A stretch of 64,000 nucleotides of DNA from Paraburkholderia xenovorans LB400 (lineage in GTDB: Bacteria > Pseudomonadota > Gammaproteobacteria > Burkholderiales > Burkholderiaceae), in assembly GCF_000013645.1 (NCBI RefSeq), contig NC_007953.1:1-64000 (forward strand), given 5' to 3'. Positions within the stretch are counted from its first letter, which is position 1, and every line of letters begins with the position of its first letter. Positions 43,906 to 52,832 of this stretch are shown here, one piece after another. Below the pieces are notes generated by a model. That model saw only the letters and a program-made list of their open reading frames with translations, searched no databases and had not been told where the DNA came from. The translations under genes were made by a program, and so were the position numbers.

Positions 43906-44289
43906 TTACGTGTTGGGCAGCGTGGCTTTGCCGCGGTGCTTGCGCGGCTTCGGCTCGACGCCTACGCGCGGGTCGCGCGCGAGCACGAGCGCGGTCATTC
44001 TTGCCACGACGACTTCAAAGGCCGGATCGTCTTGCGCCACATACAGCCATTTCCCAAGTACCGGATGCGGGCGCAAAGCGGGCATTTCAGCGATGAGTGC
44101 GGCATGGCGCTCTTGCGACGTGCACACCAGCAGCCCGTTCCACGGTTCACCGCGATCGGCGGCGACCAGACATAACAGCCCGTCGATATAGGCGGCATCG
44201 CAGCCGAACATCCGCTTGCAAAGGTAGGTCGAATCGCGCTCGAACGCGTCGAAGATCCAGAGGAGCGAATTGCGGACGGCGGAGGGCAT
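43906..44289 (-). CDS. Small hypothetical protein, TfoX/YjbR-like
   Basis: 127 aa. The segment CKRMFGCDAAYIDGLLCLVAADRG (about 24-47), then GLLVCTSQERHAALIAEMPALRPHPVLGKWLYV, resembles the TfoX N-terminal/MmcQ-YjbR-like group of small alpha-beta proteins. The last 25 residues are basic (KPRKHRGK) and could touch nucleic acid. Converges with mocA with a 25-bp gap. Function unknown. Confidence 0.6.
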   Translation of the reverse strand: MPSAVRNSLLWIFDAFERDSTYLCKRMFGCDAAYIDGLLCLVAADRGEPWNGLLVCTSQERHAALIAEMPALRPHPVLGKWLYVAQDDPAFEVVVARMTALVLARDPRVGVEPKPRKHRGKATLPNT

Positions 44290-44433
44290 CGGCGTAAAGT
44301 CCTTGGCTGGGCGAGAATAAGCTTACAGAAGTTCGCGTGGCATGGCAGCCCCCGTCGAAGCCGTGCTGGTGTGTCGCGGCTGTGTCGCGGCTCCGGCGGA
44401 TTTACAAGGCTTTTGCTGCCACGCGCCGCTCAC

Positions 44434-45498
44434 TCAAACCTGCCGGGAGCGGACTTCGAGCTCATCGAGGCGTTGCCATCGGTAGACGGCCGCCGATACC
44501 AGCCAGCTGACCACGAACACGCCGACGATCACATAACCAATCACGCCGAAGTTGTCGTTGAGGCTGCCGATCGCATTCCAGAAACGGCCGCTCAGTTGCA
44601 GTGTGTCGACCAGCAGACCCAGTCCTTCGATGCTGCCGACCAGCAACGCCACGACTACCGAAATGGCCGTGATCGTCATGTTGTAGTACAGCTTGCGGAT
44701 CGGCTTGACGAACGCCCAGCCGTACGCGCCGAGCATCAGAATGCTGTCGGTCGTATCGATCAAGGTCATTGCCGCCATGAACAGCACGGGAAAAACCAGA
44801 ATCGACCAGATCGGCATGCCTTGCGCGGCGCCTGCCGCCGAGATGCCGAGCACACCGACTTCCGTTGCGGTATCGAAGCCCAGTCCGAACAGAAAGCCCA
44901 GAAAGTACATATGCCAGCTTTTCGTAATCAGGCGGAACAGGGGCCGGAAAATCCGCGCGAAAAAGCCGCGATCGGCGAGCAGCATGTCGAGGTCTTCCTC
45001 CGCATAGGGTTCGCCGCGCCGGACGCGGCGAAATGCGCGGATCACCGAGCGGAGAATGACCAGGTTCATCAGCGCGATCGCGAACAGGAAGAAGCTCGAT
45101 ACCAGTGTGCCGATCAGGCCGCCGATCTCCCTGAAACCGGCCATTTTCGTCTGCAGCGCCATCGCCGTCGCGGCAATGCCCGCCGATGCCAGCACCACGA
45201 TCGTCGAGTGACCGAGCGAGAACATCAGACCGACCGTGAAGGGGCGCTTACCGTCGTGCATCAGCTTGCGGGTGACATTGTCGATGGCAGCGATGTGGTC
45301 GGCGTCGACGGCGTGCCGCAAGCCGAACGAGTACGCGAGCAGGCTCGTGCCCATCAACAGCGGATAGGGGCGAAACGCCACGAATGCCCACACCCAGGCA
45401 CCGACATTGAAGGCGATCAGCAGCAGGTAGAGCCCGCCGATTTTCCGACGGAGATGCGCTCGTTCGTCCCCAAACAGTGCCCTGACCGGATTGGCCAT
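44434..45498 (-). CDS. NiCoT family nickel/cobalt permease (HoxN/NixA type)
   Basis: 354 aa, eight or so membrane segments. The NiCoT signature RHAVDADHIAAIDN lies in helix II, with LGHSTIVV and LGFDTATEVG later, which are the metal-selecting motifs of the family. It imports Ni2+ or Co2+ with high affinity. ATG at 45498 is preferred because GGGAG precedes it; the frame is open 14 codons further. It is divergent from the nikR-like gene, with 140 bp between start codons, so it is the likely target of that regulator. Confidence 0.93.
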   Translation of the reverse strand: MANPVRALFGDERAHLRRKIGGLYLLLIAFNVGAWVWAFVAFRPYPLLMGTSLLAYSFGLRHAVDADHIAAIDNVTRKLMHDGKRPFTVGLMFSLGHSTIVVLASAGIAATAMALQTKMAGFREIGGLIGTLVSSFFLFAIALMNLVILRSVIRAFRRVRRGEPYAEEDLDMLLADRGFFARIFRPLFRLITKSWHMYFLGFLFGLGFDTATEVGVLGISAAGAAQGMPIWSILVFPVLFMAAMTLIDTTDSILMLGAYGWAFVKPIRKLYYNMTITAISVVVALLVGSIEGLGLLVDTLQLSGRFWNAIGSLNDNFGVIGYVIVGVFVVSWLVSAAVYRWQRLDELEVRSRQV

Positions 45499-45638
45499 CG
45501 AAACTCCCAAATAGAGGCGGACATGTTCCAGCAGTAGCACTGCCCGACTTTGTGACGAGTACGGATAATACCTTTGCCAAAAATCATCATACGGAATTTC
45601 GATGCGATATCATCGACACGCACACCGTAGGAGCAGCC
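45499..45638. promoter_or_regulatory. Divergent NiCoT / nikR promoter region
   Basis: AT-rich gap. TCATAC at 45587-45592 matches an E. coli NikR half-site, and GTACGG at 45559-45564 resembles the opposite half, but their 22-bp spacing differs from the usual 16 bp. Treat as a candidate operator only. Confidence 0.4.
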
Positions 45639-46097
45639 ATGCAACGCATCACCATGACGATCGACGACGACCTTCTTGCCATCGTGGACGCGATGGTCGA
45701 GCAGCGAGGATATACGAGCCGCTCCGAGGCTTTCCGCGATCTGGTTCGCGAGAGTCAGGCGCGTGAACCGGCCGGCGCTGCCGGCGAACAATGCGTCGCG
45801 ACGCTCACTTACGTGTACGACCATGCCACGCGTGATCTCGCGCGCCGCATCACGCAGGCGCATCACGAGCGCCACGATCTGGCGGTCGCGAGCATGCGAG
45901 TTCATCTGGATCACGACAGCCTGCTGGAGTCGTCGGTATTGCAAGGGCGTTCGCAAGAGGTGGCGGCCTTCGCGGATAGTATCGCCAGCCAGCGCGGAGT
46001 GCGCTTTGCGCGGCTGCATACGATTCCCGTGTCGATCGAACGTGCGCGGCATCATCATGGCGCCGCGTCCGGGCAGCACGATCATCTGCATGTTTGA
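45639..46097 (+). CDS. nikR: NikR-type metal-responsive regulator with altered metal site
   Basis: 152 aa ribbon-helix-helix/ACT regulator. RHH domain at 1-45 (RITMTIDDDLLAIVDAMVEQRGYTSRSEAFRDLVRE) and ACT domain at 52-135. With E. coli numbering, His76 and His89 are kept, but His87 is Arg and Cys95 is Leu, so the normal square-planar nickel site cannot form. A His-rich tail (HHHGAASGQHDHLH) follows. It could respond to another metal or bind nickel differently. ATG 45639 matches the family start; GTAGGAGCAG is upstream. Divergent from the NiCoT gene. Confidence 0.88.
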   Translation: MQRITMTIDDDLLAIVDAMVEQRGYTSRSEAFRDLVRESQAREPAGAAGEQCVATLTYVYDHATRDLARRITQAHHERHDLAVASMRVHLDHDSLLESSVLQGRSQEVAAFADSIASQRGVRFARLHTIPVSIERARHHHGAASGQHDHLHV

Positions 46098-46309
46098 ACC
46101 GGACGCATCGCGCGCCCGGCCCTTGGGCCAGCCTTCCCTCATCCGTCCCTGGACCGCGGACAGCGATTCCGTCCCGCGCTACCGCGCATGGCCAACGGAA
46201 ATCTGAACGGGCGCGTTCGGCGACGAAGAACTCCGACAGCGCTCACTCGCGGATGGCCCCGGCGCTTTTTCCAATGGTAAACTGCCGGGCGCTACCGTCA
46301 CGTGATCCC

Positions 46310-46687
46310 ATGACCACTCACGCCCGCAAACACCTGATTGCATGGCTTGGCATTCTTGCCATGTGCCTCATCGTGTTCGCGCCGGTCGTGAGTCAGTTGC
46401 TGGTTTCGGCGCGTGCGGGCAATCCCGACGCAATCCTGTGCTCCGCGACGCTACCTCCGGCAGACGCAGCCCTCCATGATCACGGCGGCACGCTCGCGGC
46501 TTGCGGTTATTGCGATCTGCTAGCCGATCAGCCGGGCGTGCCAACGCTGCCGGCGCCGCAAGCCGTGCTGATCGTGCTGGTGATGCTGCTGGCCTTGCCC
46601 GTGCCATGCACCCGCTTCACGCCGATTGGCGCGTTTCCATCCGGCCAGCCGCGCGCCCCACCTGCTTTCCGTCAAATCAGCCTGTAA
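46310..46687 (+). CDS. DUF2946 family protein
   Basis: 125 aa. N-terminal hydrophobic segment (LIAWLGILAMCLIVFAPVVSQLL), then HDHGGTLAACGYCDLL, the His/Cys motif of the DUF2946 family, and a second hydrophobic segment (AVLIVLVMLLALPVP). Such small proteins are usually found next to TonB-dependent receptors, often in copper- or other metal-linked loci; here a receptor gene follows after 90 bp. A role in metal handling at the envelope is inferred. Confidence 0.82.
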   Translation: MTTHARKHLIAWLGILAMCLIVFAPVVSQLLVSARAGNPDAILCSATLPPADAALHDHGGTLAACGYCDLLADQPGVPTLPAPQAVLIVLVMLLALPVPCTRFTPIGAFPSGQPRAPPAFRQISL

Positions 46688-46776
46688 AGAAACGCGACGC
46701 CCTGTCGGGGCGCCTCGCGACGCTGCTGCGTGCTCGCATGACGCGAGCCGTCACGATTTGAGGGGAAGTTTTCGAC

Positions 46777-49242
46777 ATGCACACTTTACGTCTGCGCGAC
46801 GCGGCGTTGCCTGCGTCGACGCGTTATTCAGTCCGTACCCTGCTGCCCATCGTCGTTCTCGGCGCGATCCACGGCGCCGCTGCGGCGGCTGCCGGAGATT
46901 CCGCCCAGGCCGTTGCGGCTACCGGCAGCGCTGCGTCGGCGCCGGAGGCCGCTGCGGCGAGCGCCACGGATGCCGCTACCCTGACGCTGCCCGCCGTCCA
47001 GGTGAGCGGCCAGACGAGCGGCTCGCGCTCTTACGCGGAAAAGAACCTGCTGCCGCAAACCACCGAAAGCGTCACGGCCAGGCAGATCGCGGAGACGATC
47101 AACATGACGGATACCGAGGACGCGCTGAAGTATCTGCCGGACCTTCTCGTGCGCAAGCGCTATATCGGCGATACCCAGGCGCCGATGGCCACGCGCACCA
47201 CGGGCATCAACGCGAGCGCGCGCAGCCTCGTCTATGCCGACGGGGTGCTGCTGACCCCGCTGATCAACAACAATAACCAGAACGGCTCGCCCCAGTGGTT
47301 CATGGTCGCGCCTCAGGAGATCGACCGCATTGACGTGATGTATGGCCCGTTTGCCGCCGGCTTGCCTGGCAACTCATATGGCGCCGTCACGCAGATCACG
47401 ACGCGGATGCCGAAGCATTTCGAGGCTAGCGTCGATGTCACCGGCGCGATACAGCACTTCAGCCAGTACGGCACTCACACCGGCGAGCCGGCCGCGCAGT
47501 ACAGCGCGACGCTCGGCGACCGCATCGGCAAGCTGTCATGGTGGTTCAGCGCGAATCATCTGAACAGCTTCTCGCAGCCGCTTACGTTCGGCACCGTCAG
47601 CCAGTCGAAGACTCCCGCGGGCGCGGGTCTGCCGGTCATCGGCGGCGGCTTTGCTGATACGAACCGGACCGGTGGCGCGATCCAGGTGATCGGCGCGGGT
47701 AACTTCATTCACACGATCCAGGACGACGCGACGCTCAAGCTCGCGTACGACTTTACGCCGACGCTGAGTGCGACGTATACGCTCGGCTACTGGCAAAACC
47801 GGTCGAAGGCACAGGCCGAAACATACCTGTACGACGCGAACGGCGCGCCGTACTACGGTGCGGGCAGCGGCCCGGTGAACCTCGGCGGCTTCGCCTATAG
47901 CGCCAGCACGCTTGCCGGCCAGTTCTCCAGCAACAACGTCGAGCAGGAGCATCTGATGCAAAGTATCGACGTCGGCACGCACACGCAGGGGCGGTTCGAC
48001 TGGCAACTGATCGTGAGCAACATGGATTACCTGCAGGATCTGAGCCGCCTGTCGACGGGACTCTATCCGGCGGCGCTCACCGGCGGCGCGGGACGCACCA
48101 CCGACATGAGCGGCACCGGCTGGAGCACGCTGGACCTGAAGGGAACATGGCGTCCCCAGGGCATGCAAGGCGCCAACATCGTCAGCTTCGGCGCGCACTA
48201 TGACCAGTTCCGCCTCGAAAGTCCGACCTTCAACACCGCCGACTGGATTTCAGGCGGCAATGGTTCGCTCTACAGCAACTCGCTTGGCCGTACCGAAACC
48301 AGTGCGATCTGGGCACAGGACGTATGGCGGGTTGCGCCAGCGCTGACGGCGACGCTCGGCGGACGCTACGAATGGTGGCGCGCGTACGACGGGTTCAACT
48401 TCTCGACCGGCAGCAACGGCGCCGGCGTTTCGGTGACGCAGCCTGGCGTCGACAAGTCGGGTTTCTCGCCGAAGGCGTCGCTGAACCTCGCGCTCACCGA
48501 CACATGGTCGGTCACGGGTTCGATCGGCCGTGCGTTGCGTTTTCCGACGGTCGGCGAGCTTTACCAGACCGTACAGACGGGCGCGACCTTCCTGCAGGCC
48601 AATCCGTTCCTGAAGCCCGAGGACGTATGGTCTGGCGAACTCGCGCTCGAACGGGACACGAATAGCGGCCACCTGCGGCTTTCCGTGTTCGACGAATACG
48701 TCTACGACGCGCTGATCTCGCAGACGGCGCTGGTCCCCGGTTTTGCGACGCCGGTCTCGTTCACGCAGAACGTGGGTAAAACGCGCGAGACCGGCGTGGA
48801 ACTCGCCGGCCAGCAGGACGACGTAGTCGTGAAGGGTCTCTCGCTGTCCGGCAATCTGACCTATACGAATTCCGACATCCTTTCCGACGACGGCTTCCGC
48901 GCGACAAGTCCGGGCGACACCGCGGTCGGCAAGCGCGTGCCGTACATTCCCAGCTGGCGCGCGACGCTCGCGGCGACGTACCGGCCGGATGCGCATTGGG
49001 CGTACACGCTCGCCGCGCGTTACAGTTCGCGCCTCTTCGCCACGGTCGACAACAGCGACGCGAACCCCGCAACGTTCATGGGCTTTCAGCGTTTCTTCGT
49101 GATGGATGCGCGCGTGCATTACCAGTACGACCATCACTGGGGCGGCGCGCTCGGCGTGGACAATCTCAACAACCGCAAGTACTTCCTGTATCACCCGTTC
49201 CCGCAGCGCACGTTCTACGCGGAGTTGAAGTACGACTTCTGA
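46777..49242 (+). CDS. TonB-dependent outer-membrane receptor
   Basis: 821 aa. A long Ala-rich N-terminus with a signal-like hydrophobic stretch (VRTLLPIVVLGAIHGAAAAAAG, about 13-34), a plug domain (about 80-215: ETINMTDTEDALKYLPDLLVRKR, VMYGPFAAGLPGNSYGAVTQITTR), then a 22-strand barrel ending in YAELKYDF with a terminal Phe. It transports a metal chelate or similar nutrient using TonB energy. The neighbouring DUF2946, NikR-like and NiCoT genes hint at a metal substrate. AGGGGAAG precedes the ATG. A vitamin or siderophore substrate cannot be excluded. Confidence 0.92.
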   Translation: MHTLRLRDAALPASTRYSVRTLLPIVVLGAIHGAAAAAAGDSAQAVAATGSAASAPEAAAASATDAATLTLPAVQVSGQTSGSRSYAEKNLLPQTTESVTARQIAETINMTDTEDALKYLPDLLVRKRYIGDTQAPMATRTTGINASARSLVYADGVLLTPLINNNNQNGSPQWFMVAPQEIDRIDVMYGPFAAGLPGNSYGAVTQITTRMPKHFEASVDVTGAIQHFSQYGTHTGEPAAQYSATLGDRIGKLSWWFSANHLNSFSQPLTFGTVSQSKTPAGAGLPVIGGGFADTNRTGGAIQVIGAGNFIHTIQDDATLKLAYDFTPTLSATYTLGYWQNRSKAQAETYLYDANGAPYYGAGSGPVNLGGFAYSASTLAGQFSSNNVEQEHLMQSIDVGTHTQGRFDWQLIVSNMDYLQDLSRLSTGLYPAALTGGAGRTTDMSGTGWSTLDLKGTWRPQGMQGANIVSFGAHYDQFRLESPTFNTADWISGGNGSLYSNSLGRTETSAIWAQDVWRVAPALTATLGGRYEWWRAYDGFNFSTGSNGAGVSVTQPGVDKSGFSPKASLNLALTDTWSVTGSIGRALRFPTVGELYQTVQTGATFLQANPFLKPEDVWSGELALERDTNSGHLRLSVFDEYVYDALISQTALVPGFATPVSFTQNVGKTRETGVELAGQQDDVVVKGLSLSGNLTYTNSDILSDDGFRATSPGDTAVGKRVPYIPSWRATLAATYRPDAHWAYTLAARYSSRLFATVDNSDANPATFMGFQRFFVMDARVHYQYDHHWGGALGVDNLNNRKYFLYHPFPQRTFYAELKYDF

Positions 49243-49330
49243 CTGCGTGGCGCCGGGCACGGTCGCGTTCGATGTGCCGGCAGGCGCTCTTCTCACTGAG
49301 CGGTCCCGCCGACAACCGGTTGGATAAACA

Positions 49331-50254
49331 TCACGACAACCCGGAGTCGCCCGGTTCGGGCTTACCCCTCTTGCGTTCTCCGTGCCGCCTTCGCCGAGGC
49401 GTCGCGGCGGCCAGCGTGACCGACGACAATTCGACGATCTCCGACGTGATTTCGTCCTGTCGCAGGCGGCGGGACTCTCCGATCAATTCGTCGAGGGTGT
49501 CGTGAACGTTGGTACGTGCGGCGACCATCGCGCGCATGCGGGCCTCGTTCTCCGCGGCGAACGACAGCATGATCGCCTCGCAAAGCTGCGCGAAGATGTA
49601 CTCTTCGGCGAGCTTTGCCAGCAGTATTTCCGGCGTCAGTGTGATGAGCGGCGGATTGGCCCGAAGCGCCTGTTTGAAGCGGGTGAAATCGAATGGCCAC
49701 AAAGCGGTTTTGACCACCTCGATCGTCACCGACGGATTCGGTACCGCATGCAGCAGTGTCACGCGCGTCGCCTGTCCCGCGTTCAACCGCTCGTACAGCG
49801 CCGCAGTGATGCGGTCGGCCAGCGCGGGCACTTCATCGGCGTGTGCGACCATCGGCGCGGACCAGCCGATCGTCAGACCATGTTCGGCGGCGACTGCGAT
49901 GCCGCGCGCACCGATCAGGAAGAATTCGGTCGAACGCGATGCAACGCGGCGCGCCGTGGCTTCGATAACGTGTTCGTTGAAGGTGCCGACGAAACCCTGC
50001 TCAGCGCACAGAACAATGACGACCTCGTTACCGGCGGCATGTCCTGGCGGCGCTTGCGGTTCGTCATGCTGTTCGAACATCAGCGCGTCGCCGATGGCGT
50101 TGCCGACCGTGCGGGCGCACGCGCGAATGGCTTCGATGCGGCTTTGCGCTTCGCGCGAACGGGCAGCAGCGATGCCGCGCATTGCGCTCACTACCGATTC
50201 GAGTTCATGGACACTCGAAATCCGGCCCTGAACTTCGCTGAGTTTATTGCTCAT
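49331..50254 (-). CDS. atpG: N-ATPase gamma subunit
   Basis: 307 aa, central rotor shaft of the second, N-type ATP synthase. N-terminal helix KLSEVQGRISSVHELESVVSAMRGIAAARSREA and the C-terminal pairing helix (ARMRAMVAARTNVHDTLDELIGESRRLRQDEITSEIVEL) match the family; the last 25 residues are basic and atypical. It overlaps atpA by 4 bp and is the last gene of the operon, as in other N-ATPase clusters. Confidence 0.9.
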   Translation of the reverse strand: MSNKLSEVQGRISSVHELESVVSAMRGIAAARSREAQSRIEAIRACARTVGNAIGDALMFEQHDEPQAPPGHAAGNEVVIVLCAEQGFVGTFNEHVIEATARRVASRSTEFFLIGARGIAVAAEHGLTIGWSAPMVAHADEVPALADRITAALYERLNAGQATRVTLLHAVPNPSVTIEVVKTALWPFDFTRFKQALRANPPLITLTPEILLAKLAEEYIFAQLCEAIMLSFAAENEARMRAMVAARTNVHDTLDELIGESRRLRQDEITSEIVELSSVTLAAATPRRRRHGERKRGKPEPGDSGLS

Positions 50255-51843
50255 GGCGAGTCCGGCTGGGGCAACTCGGCTGCCGATGCCGCCGGTGGGT
50301 CCGGCGGAGCCGTTGCGCTGGCCGTCGCGCAATCCTGGGCGAGGGTCCGGACGGCCGCCACGAGCAGTGCTTGCGCCGTAGCGTCGAGGGTGCCGGTGTC
50401 TTCGAGCACGGCGCCGGCATTTCCACCATGCGCATCGAGATGCGCTGCAACGCGCGTTCGTATCGCCGGGAGGAGGTCGACCGGGAGCGCGTCGAATACG
50501 CCTTCGGCCAGCGCGCCAAGAAGCGCGACCTCGTCGACGGGACGCAGCGGCGTGAAGCGCGGTTGGGTAATCAGCGCGCGGATACGTTCGCCGCGCACGA
50601 CCTGCGCCTTCACACGGGCCTCGGTCAGGCCACCGAAGCGCGAGAACATCTCCAGTTCCAGAAACTGAGAATAGTCCAGACGCAAGCGCCCCGACACGTT
50701 TCGCAACGCCGGCATCTGCGCCTTGCCGCCGACGCGGCTCACGCTCAAGCCAACATCGATTGCGGGCCGCTGGTTGGCGGCGAACAGGCCGGTATCCAGC
50801 ACGATCTGCCCATCGGTAATCGAAATCAGGTTGGTCGGGATATACGCGGACAGGTTGCCCGCATCGGTTTCCGCGATCGGCAACGCCGTCAACGAACCGC
50901 CGCCGCGCTCCGGCGAGAGCTTCGCCGCGCGTTCAAGAAGGCGCGCATGCAGATAGAAGATATCGCCGGGATAAGCCTCGCGTCCCGGCGGCTCGCGGGT
51001 GAGCAACGCCAGTTCGCGATGAGTGGCCGCATGCCTCGTCAGATCGTCGATCACGACGAGCGCGTGCTGGCCACGGTCGCGGAAGTACTCGGCAATCGTC
51101 ATCGCGCTGAAGGGGGCGATCCACTGGAGCCCCGCGGAGGCGGCCGACGAAGCGAACACGAAGACGCAGCGTTCGGGCGCGCCGTGCTCGCGCACCGCTG
51201 CGATCACGCGTTCGACCGCCGATGCGCGCTGGCCGATCGCCACGTAGACGCAGATCACGTCGCTGTTCTTCTGATTGACGATCGCATCGATCGCGATCGC
51301 GGTCTTGCCGGTCGCCCGGTCGCCGATAATCAGCTCGCGCTGCCCGCGCCCGATTGCGAACAACGCATCGATCAACAGGATCCCGGTGGCGAGCGGCTCG
51401 GCCACCAGATCGCGCTCGATGATGCTCGGAGCGGGCCTTTCGATCGGCATCCGCGCGTCCGCATGCACAGCGCCGCGACCGTCGAGCGGGCGGCCGAGCG
51501 GATCGACGACGCGGCCGGTCAGGCCCGGCCCGACGGGCACCTGGACGACCTGCCCGGTGCCGGTGACGATCGAACCGGCGGTAATCGCGTCGGCGTCGTC
51601 CAGCAATACCGCGCCGATGGTGTCGGCGTCGAGCGTCAGCGCGAAGCCGAACCGGTCGCCCTCGAAGCGCAGCAACTCGTTCAGGCGCACGTCGGGGAGG
51701 CCGGAAACGAGTGCGATGCCGTCGGCGACGTGCTCGACCCGGCCGACGGCTTCGGCGCGCGCGCCCGGCTGTGCTTTTGCAAGCGTTGCGCGGCTGCGTT
51801 CGAGCCAGGCATCCTCGCGGGAATCAGGCGTGGTCTGTGTCAT
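50251..51843 (-). CDS. atpA: N-ATPase alpha subunit
   Basis: 530 aa. Nucleotide-binding subunit with Walker A GDRATGKTAIAID and the alpha hallmark ISITDGQIVLDTGLFAANQRPAIDVGLSVSRVGGKAQ. It forms the alpha3beta3 head with AtpD. Its C-terminal 30 residues are Ala/Pro rich. ATG 51843 overlaps the end of atpF by 20 bp. Confidence 0.95.
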   Translation of the reverse strand: MTQTTPDSREDAWLERSRATLAKAQPGARAEAVGRVEHVADGIALVSGLPDVRLNELLRFEGDRFGFALTLDADTIGAVLLDDADAITAGSIVTGTGQVVQVPVGPGLTGRVVDPLGRPLDGRGAVHADARMPIERPAPSIIERDLVAEPLATGILLIDALFAIGRGQRELIIGDRATGKTAIAIDAIVNQKNSDVICVYVAIGQRASAVERVIAAVREHGAPERCVFVFASSAASAGLQWIAPFSAMTIAEYFRDRGQHALVVIDDLTRHAATHRELALLTREPPGREAYPGDIFYLHARLLERAAKLSPERGGGSLTALPIAETDAGNLSAYIPTNLISITDGQIVLDTGLFAANQRPAIDVGLSVSRVGGKAQMPALRNVSGRLRLDYSQFLELEMFSRFGGLTEARVKAQVVRGERIRALITQPRFTPLRPVDEVALLGALAEGVFDALPVDLLPAIRTRVAAHLDAHGGNAGAVLEDTGTLDATAQALLVAAVRTLAQDCATASATAPPDPPAASAAELPQPDSP

Positions 51844-52570
51844 GGGCGAGCAGTTCGGACTGGAGATAGGCGAGGTCGGCGCGGAAGCTGTTGCGCACGA
51901 TCGCATGCGGTGCTTCGAGTTCGAGCCCCACCAGCAGGGCGGGCTCGACGGTGACGGGAAGCGGCAGGTCGCGGCCCAGCACGCGCGCCAGCGCTGCGTG
52001 GCATGCGGCCAGCTCATCGTCCTTCAGCGCGCGCGGTGCGAGCAGATGGACCGGTGCGTCAGGACTCAACTCCGCGCGCGTCGCCGCGGGCAGCTTCGCG
52101 AGCTCGGCAGCAAGACCCTCGATGAAGCCCGCGATACGCGTTTCCTGCGGCAGCCGGTCGATCAGCTTTGCCGCGATGCCAATGGCGAGCCGCGAAGCCC
52201 GGTTGGCGTCGGCCGCGGCAGCCGCTTGCCGCGCGGTTGCGAGGTCGGCCTGGGCCGCGAGGCGCAGGCGGTCCGCGTCCGCGCGAGCGGCGCTTTCAAG
52301 CGACGTTTTCAACGCGGCGGCTTCCGCCGATGCCGCTGCGAGCAGATCGCCACGTTGCTGCGCGATCTGCGCTGCCTGGTCCGCCGCCTGGCTTCGTTCG
52401 GCGAGCGCCGCCGCCCTGGCGTTCGCGGCATCGGCCATGAGCGCGGTGGCGGCCTGCTGGCGCGCGGCGATTATCTTTGCGACCGGCCGGAACAGATAAC
52501 GCGCCAGCAGCCAGACGAGCACGAGCACGTTGACCGTTTGCAGTCCGAGCGTCCAGCCGTCGATATGCAT
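51824..52570 (-). CDS. atpF: N-ATPase b subunit, long form with delta-like C-terminus
   Basis: 248 aa, much longer than an ordinary b subunit (about 156 aa). One membrane helix (LQTVNVLVLVWLLARYLF), a long Ala-rich coiled coil (40-130), then a C-terminal domain of about 110 residues in the place of the missing delta subunit. N-ATPase operons have no separate atpH, and no delta gene is found here, so this subunit probably makes the whole outer stalk. Confidence 0.9.
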   Translation of the reverse strand: MHIDGWTLGLQTVNVLVLVWLLARYLFRPVAKIIAARQQAATALMADAANARAAALAERSQAADQAAQIAQQRGDLLAAASAEAAALKTSLESAARADADRLRLAAQADLATARQAAAAADANRASRLAIGIAAKLIDRLPQETRIAGFIEGLAAELAKLPAATRAELSPDAPVHLLAPRALKDDELAACHAALARVLGRDLPLPVTVEPALLVGLELEAPHAIVRNSFRADLAYLQSELLAHDTDHA

Positions 52571-52583
52571 GATCGCTCCGGCC

Positions 52584-52832
52584 TTACTTGACGAACGGGT
52601 TCGCGAACAGCACCAGCAGCGCGATCACGAGGCAGTAGATCGCCATGGTTTCAATCATCGCAAGGCCGACGAAGAGCGTGCGCGAGATGGTGCCGGCCGA
52701 TTCGGGCTGGCGGGCGAGCGCATCCATCGCGGCGGCGACGGCGCGGCCTTCGCCCAGCGCCGGACCGATCGCGCCGAACGAGACGGCGATGGCGGCGGCC
52801 AGAATGCTGATCACCTGGATGAGGTTGGTCAT
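52584..52832 (-). CDS. atpE: N-ATPase c subunit with Na+-type ligands
   Basis: 82 aa hairpin of two membrane helices forming the rotor ring. Ion-site residues: Glu28 in GPALGEG and Glu61-Thr62 in MIETMAIY, with Tyr66. Aligned with the Na+-binding ring of Ilyobacter tartaricus these match positions Gln32 (here Glu), Glu65, Ser66 (here Thr) and Tyr70. This double-carboxylate plus hydroxyl set is the feature used to propose Na+ transport by N-ATPases. Overlaps atpB by 4 bp. Confidence 0.93.
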   Translation of the reverse strand: MTNLIQVISILAAAIAVSFGAIGPALGEGRAVAAAMDALARQPESAGTISRTLFVGLAMIETMAIYCLVIALLVLFANPFVK

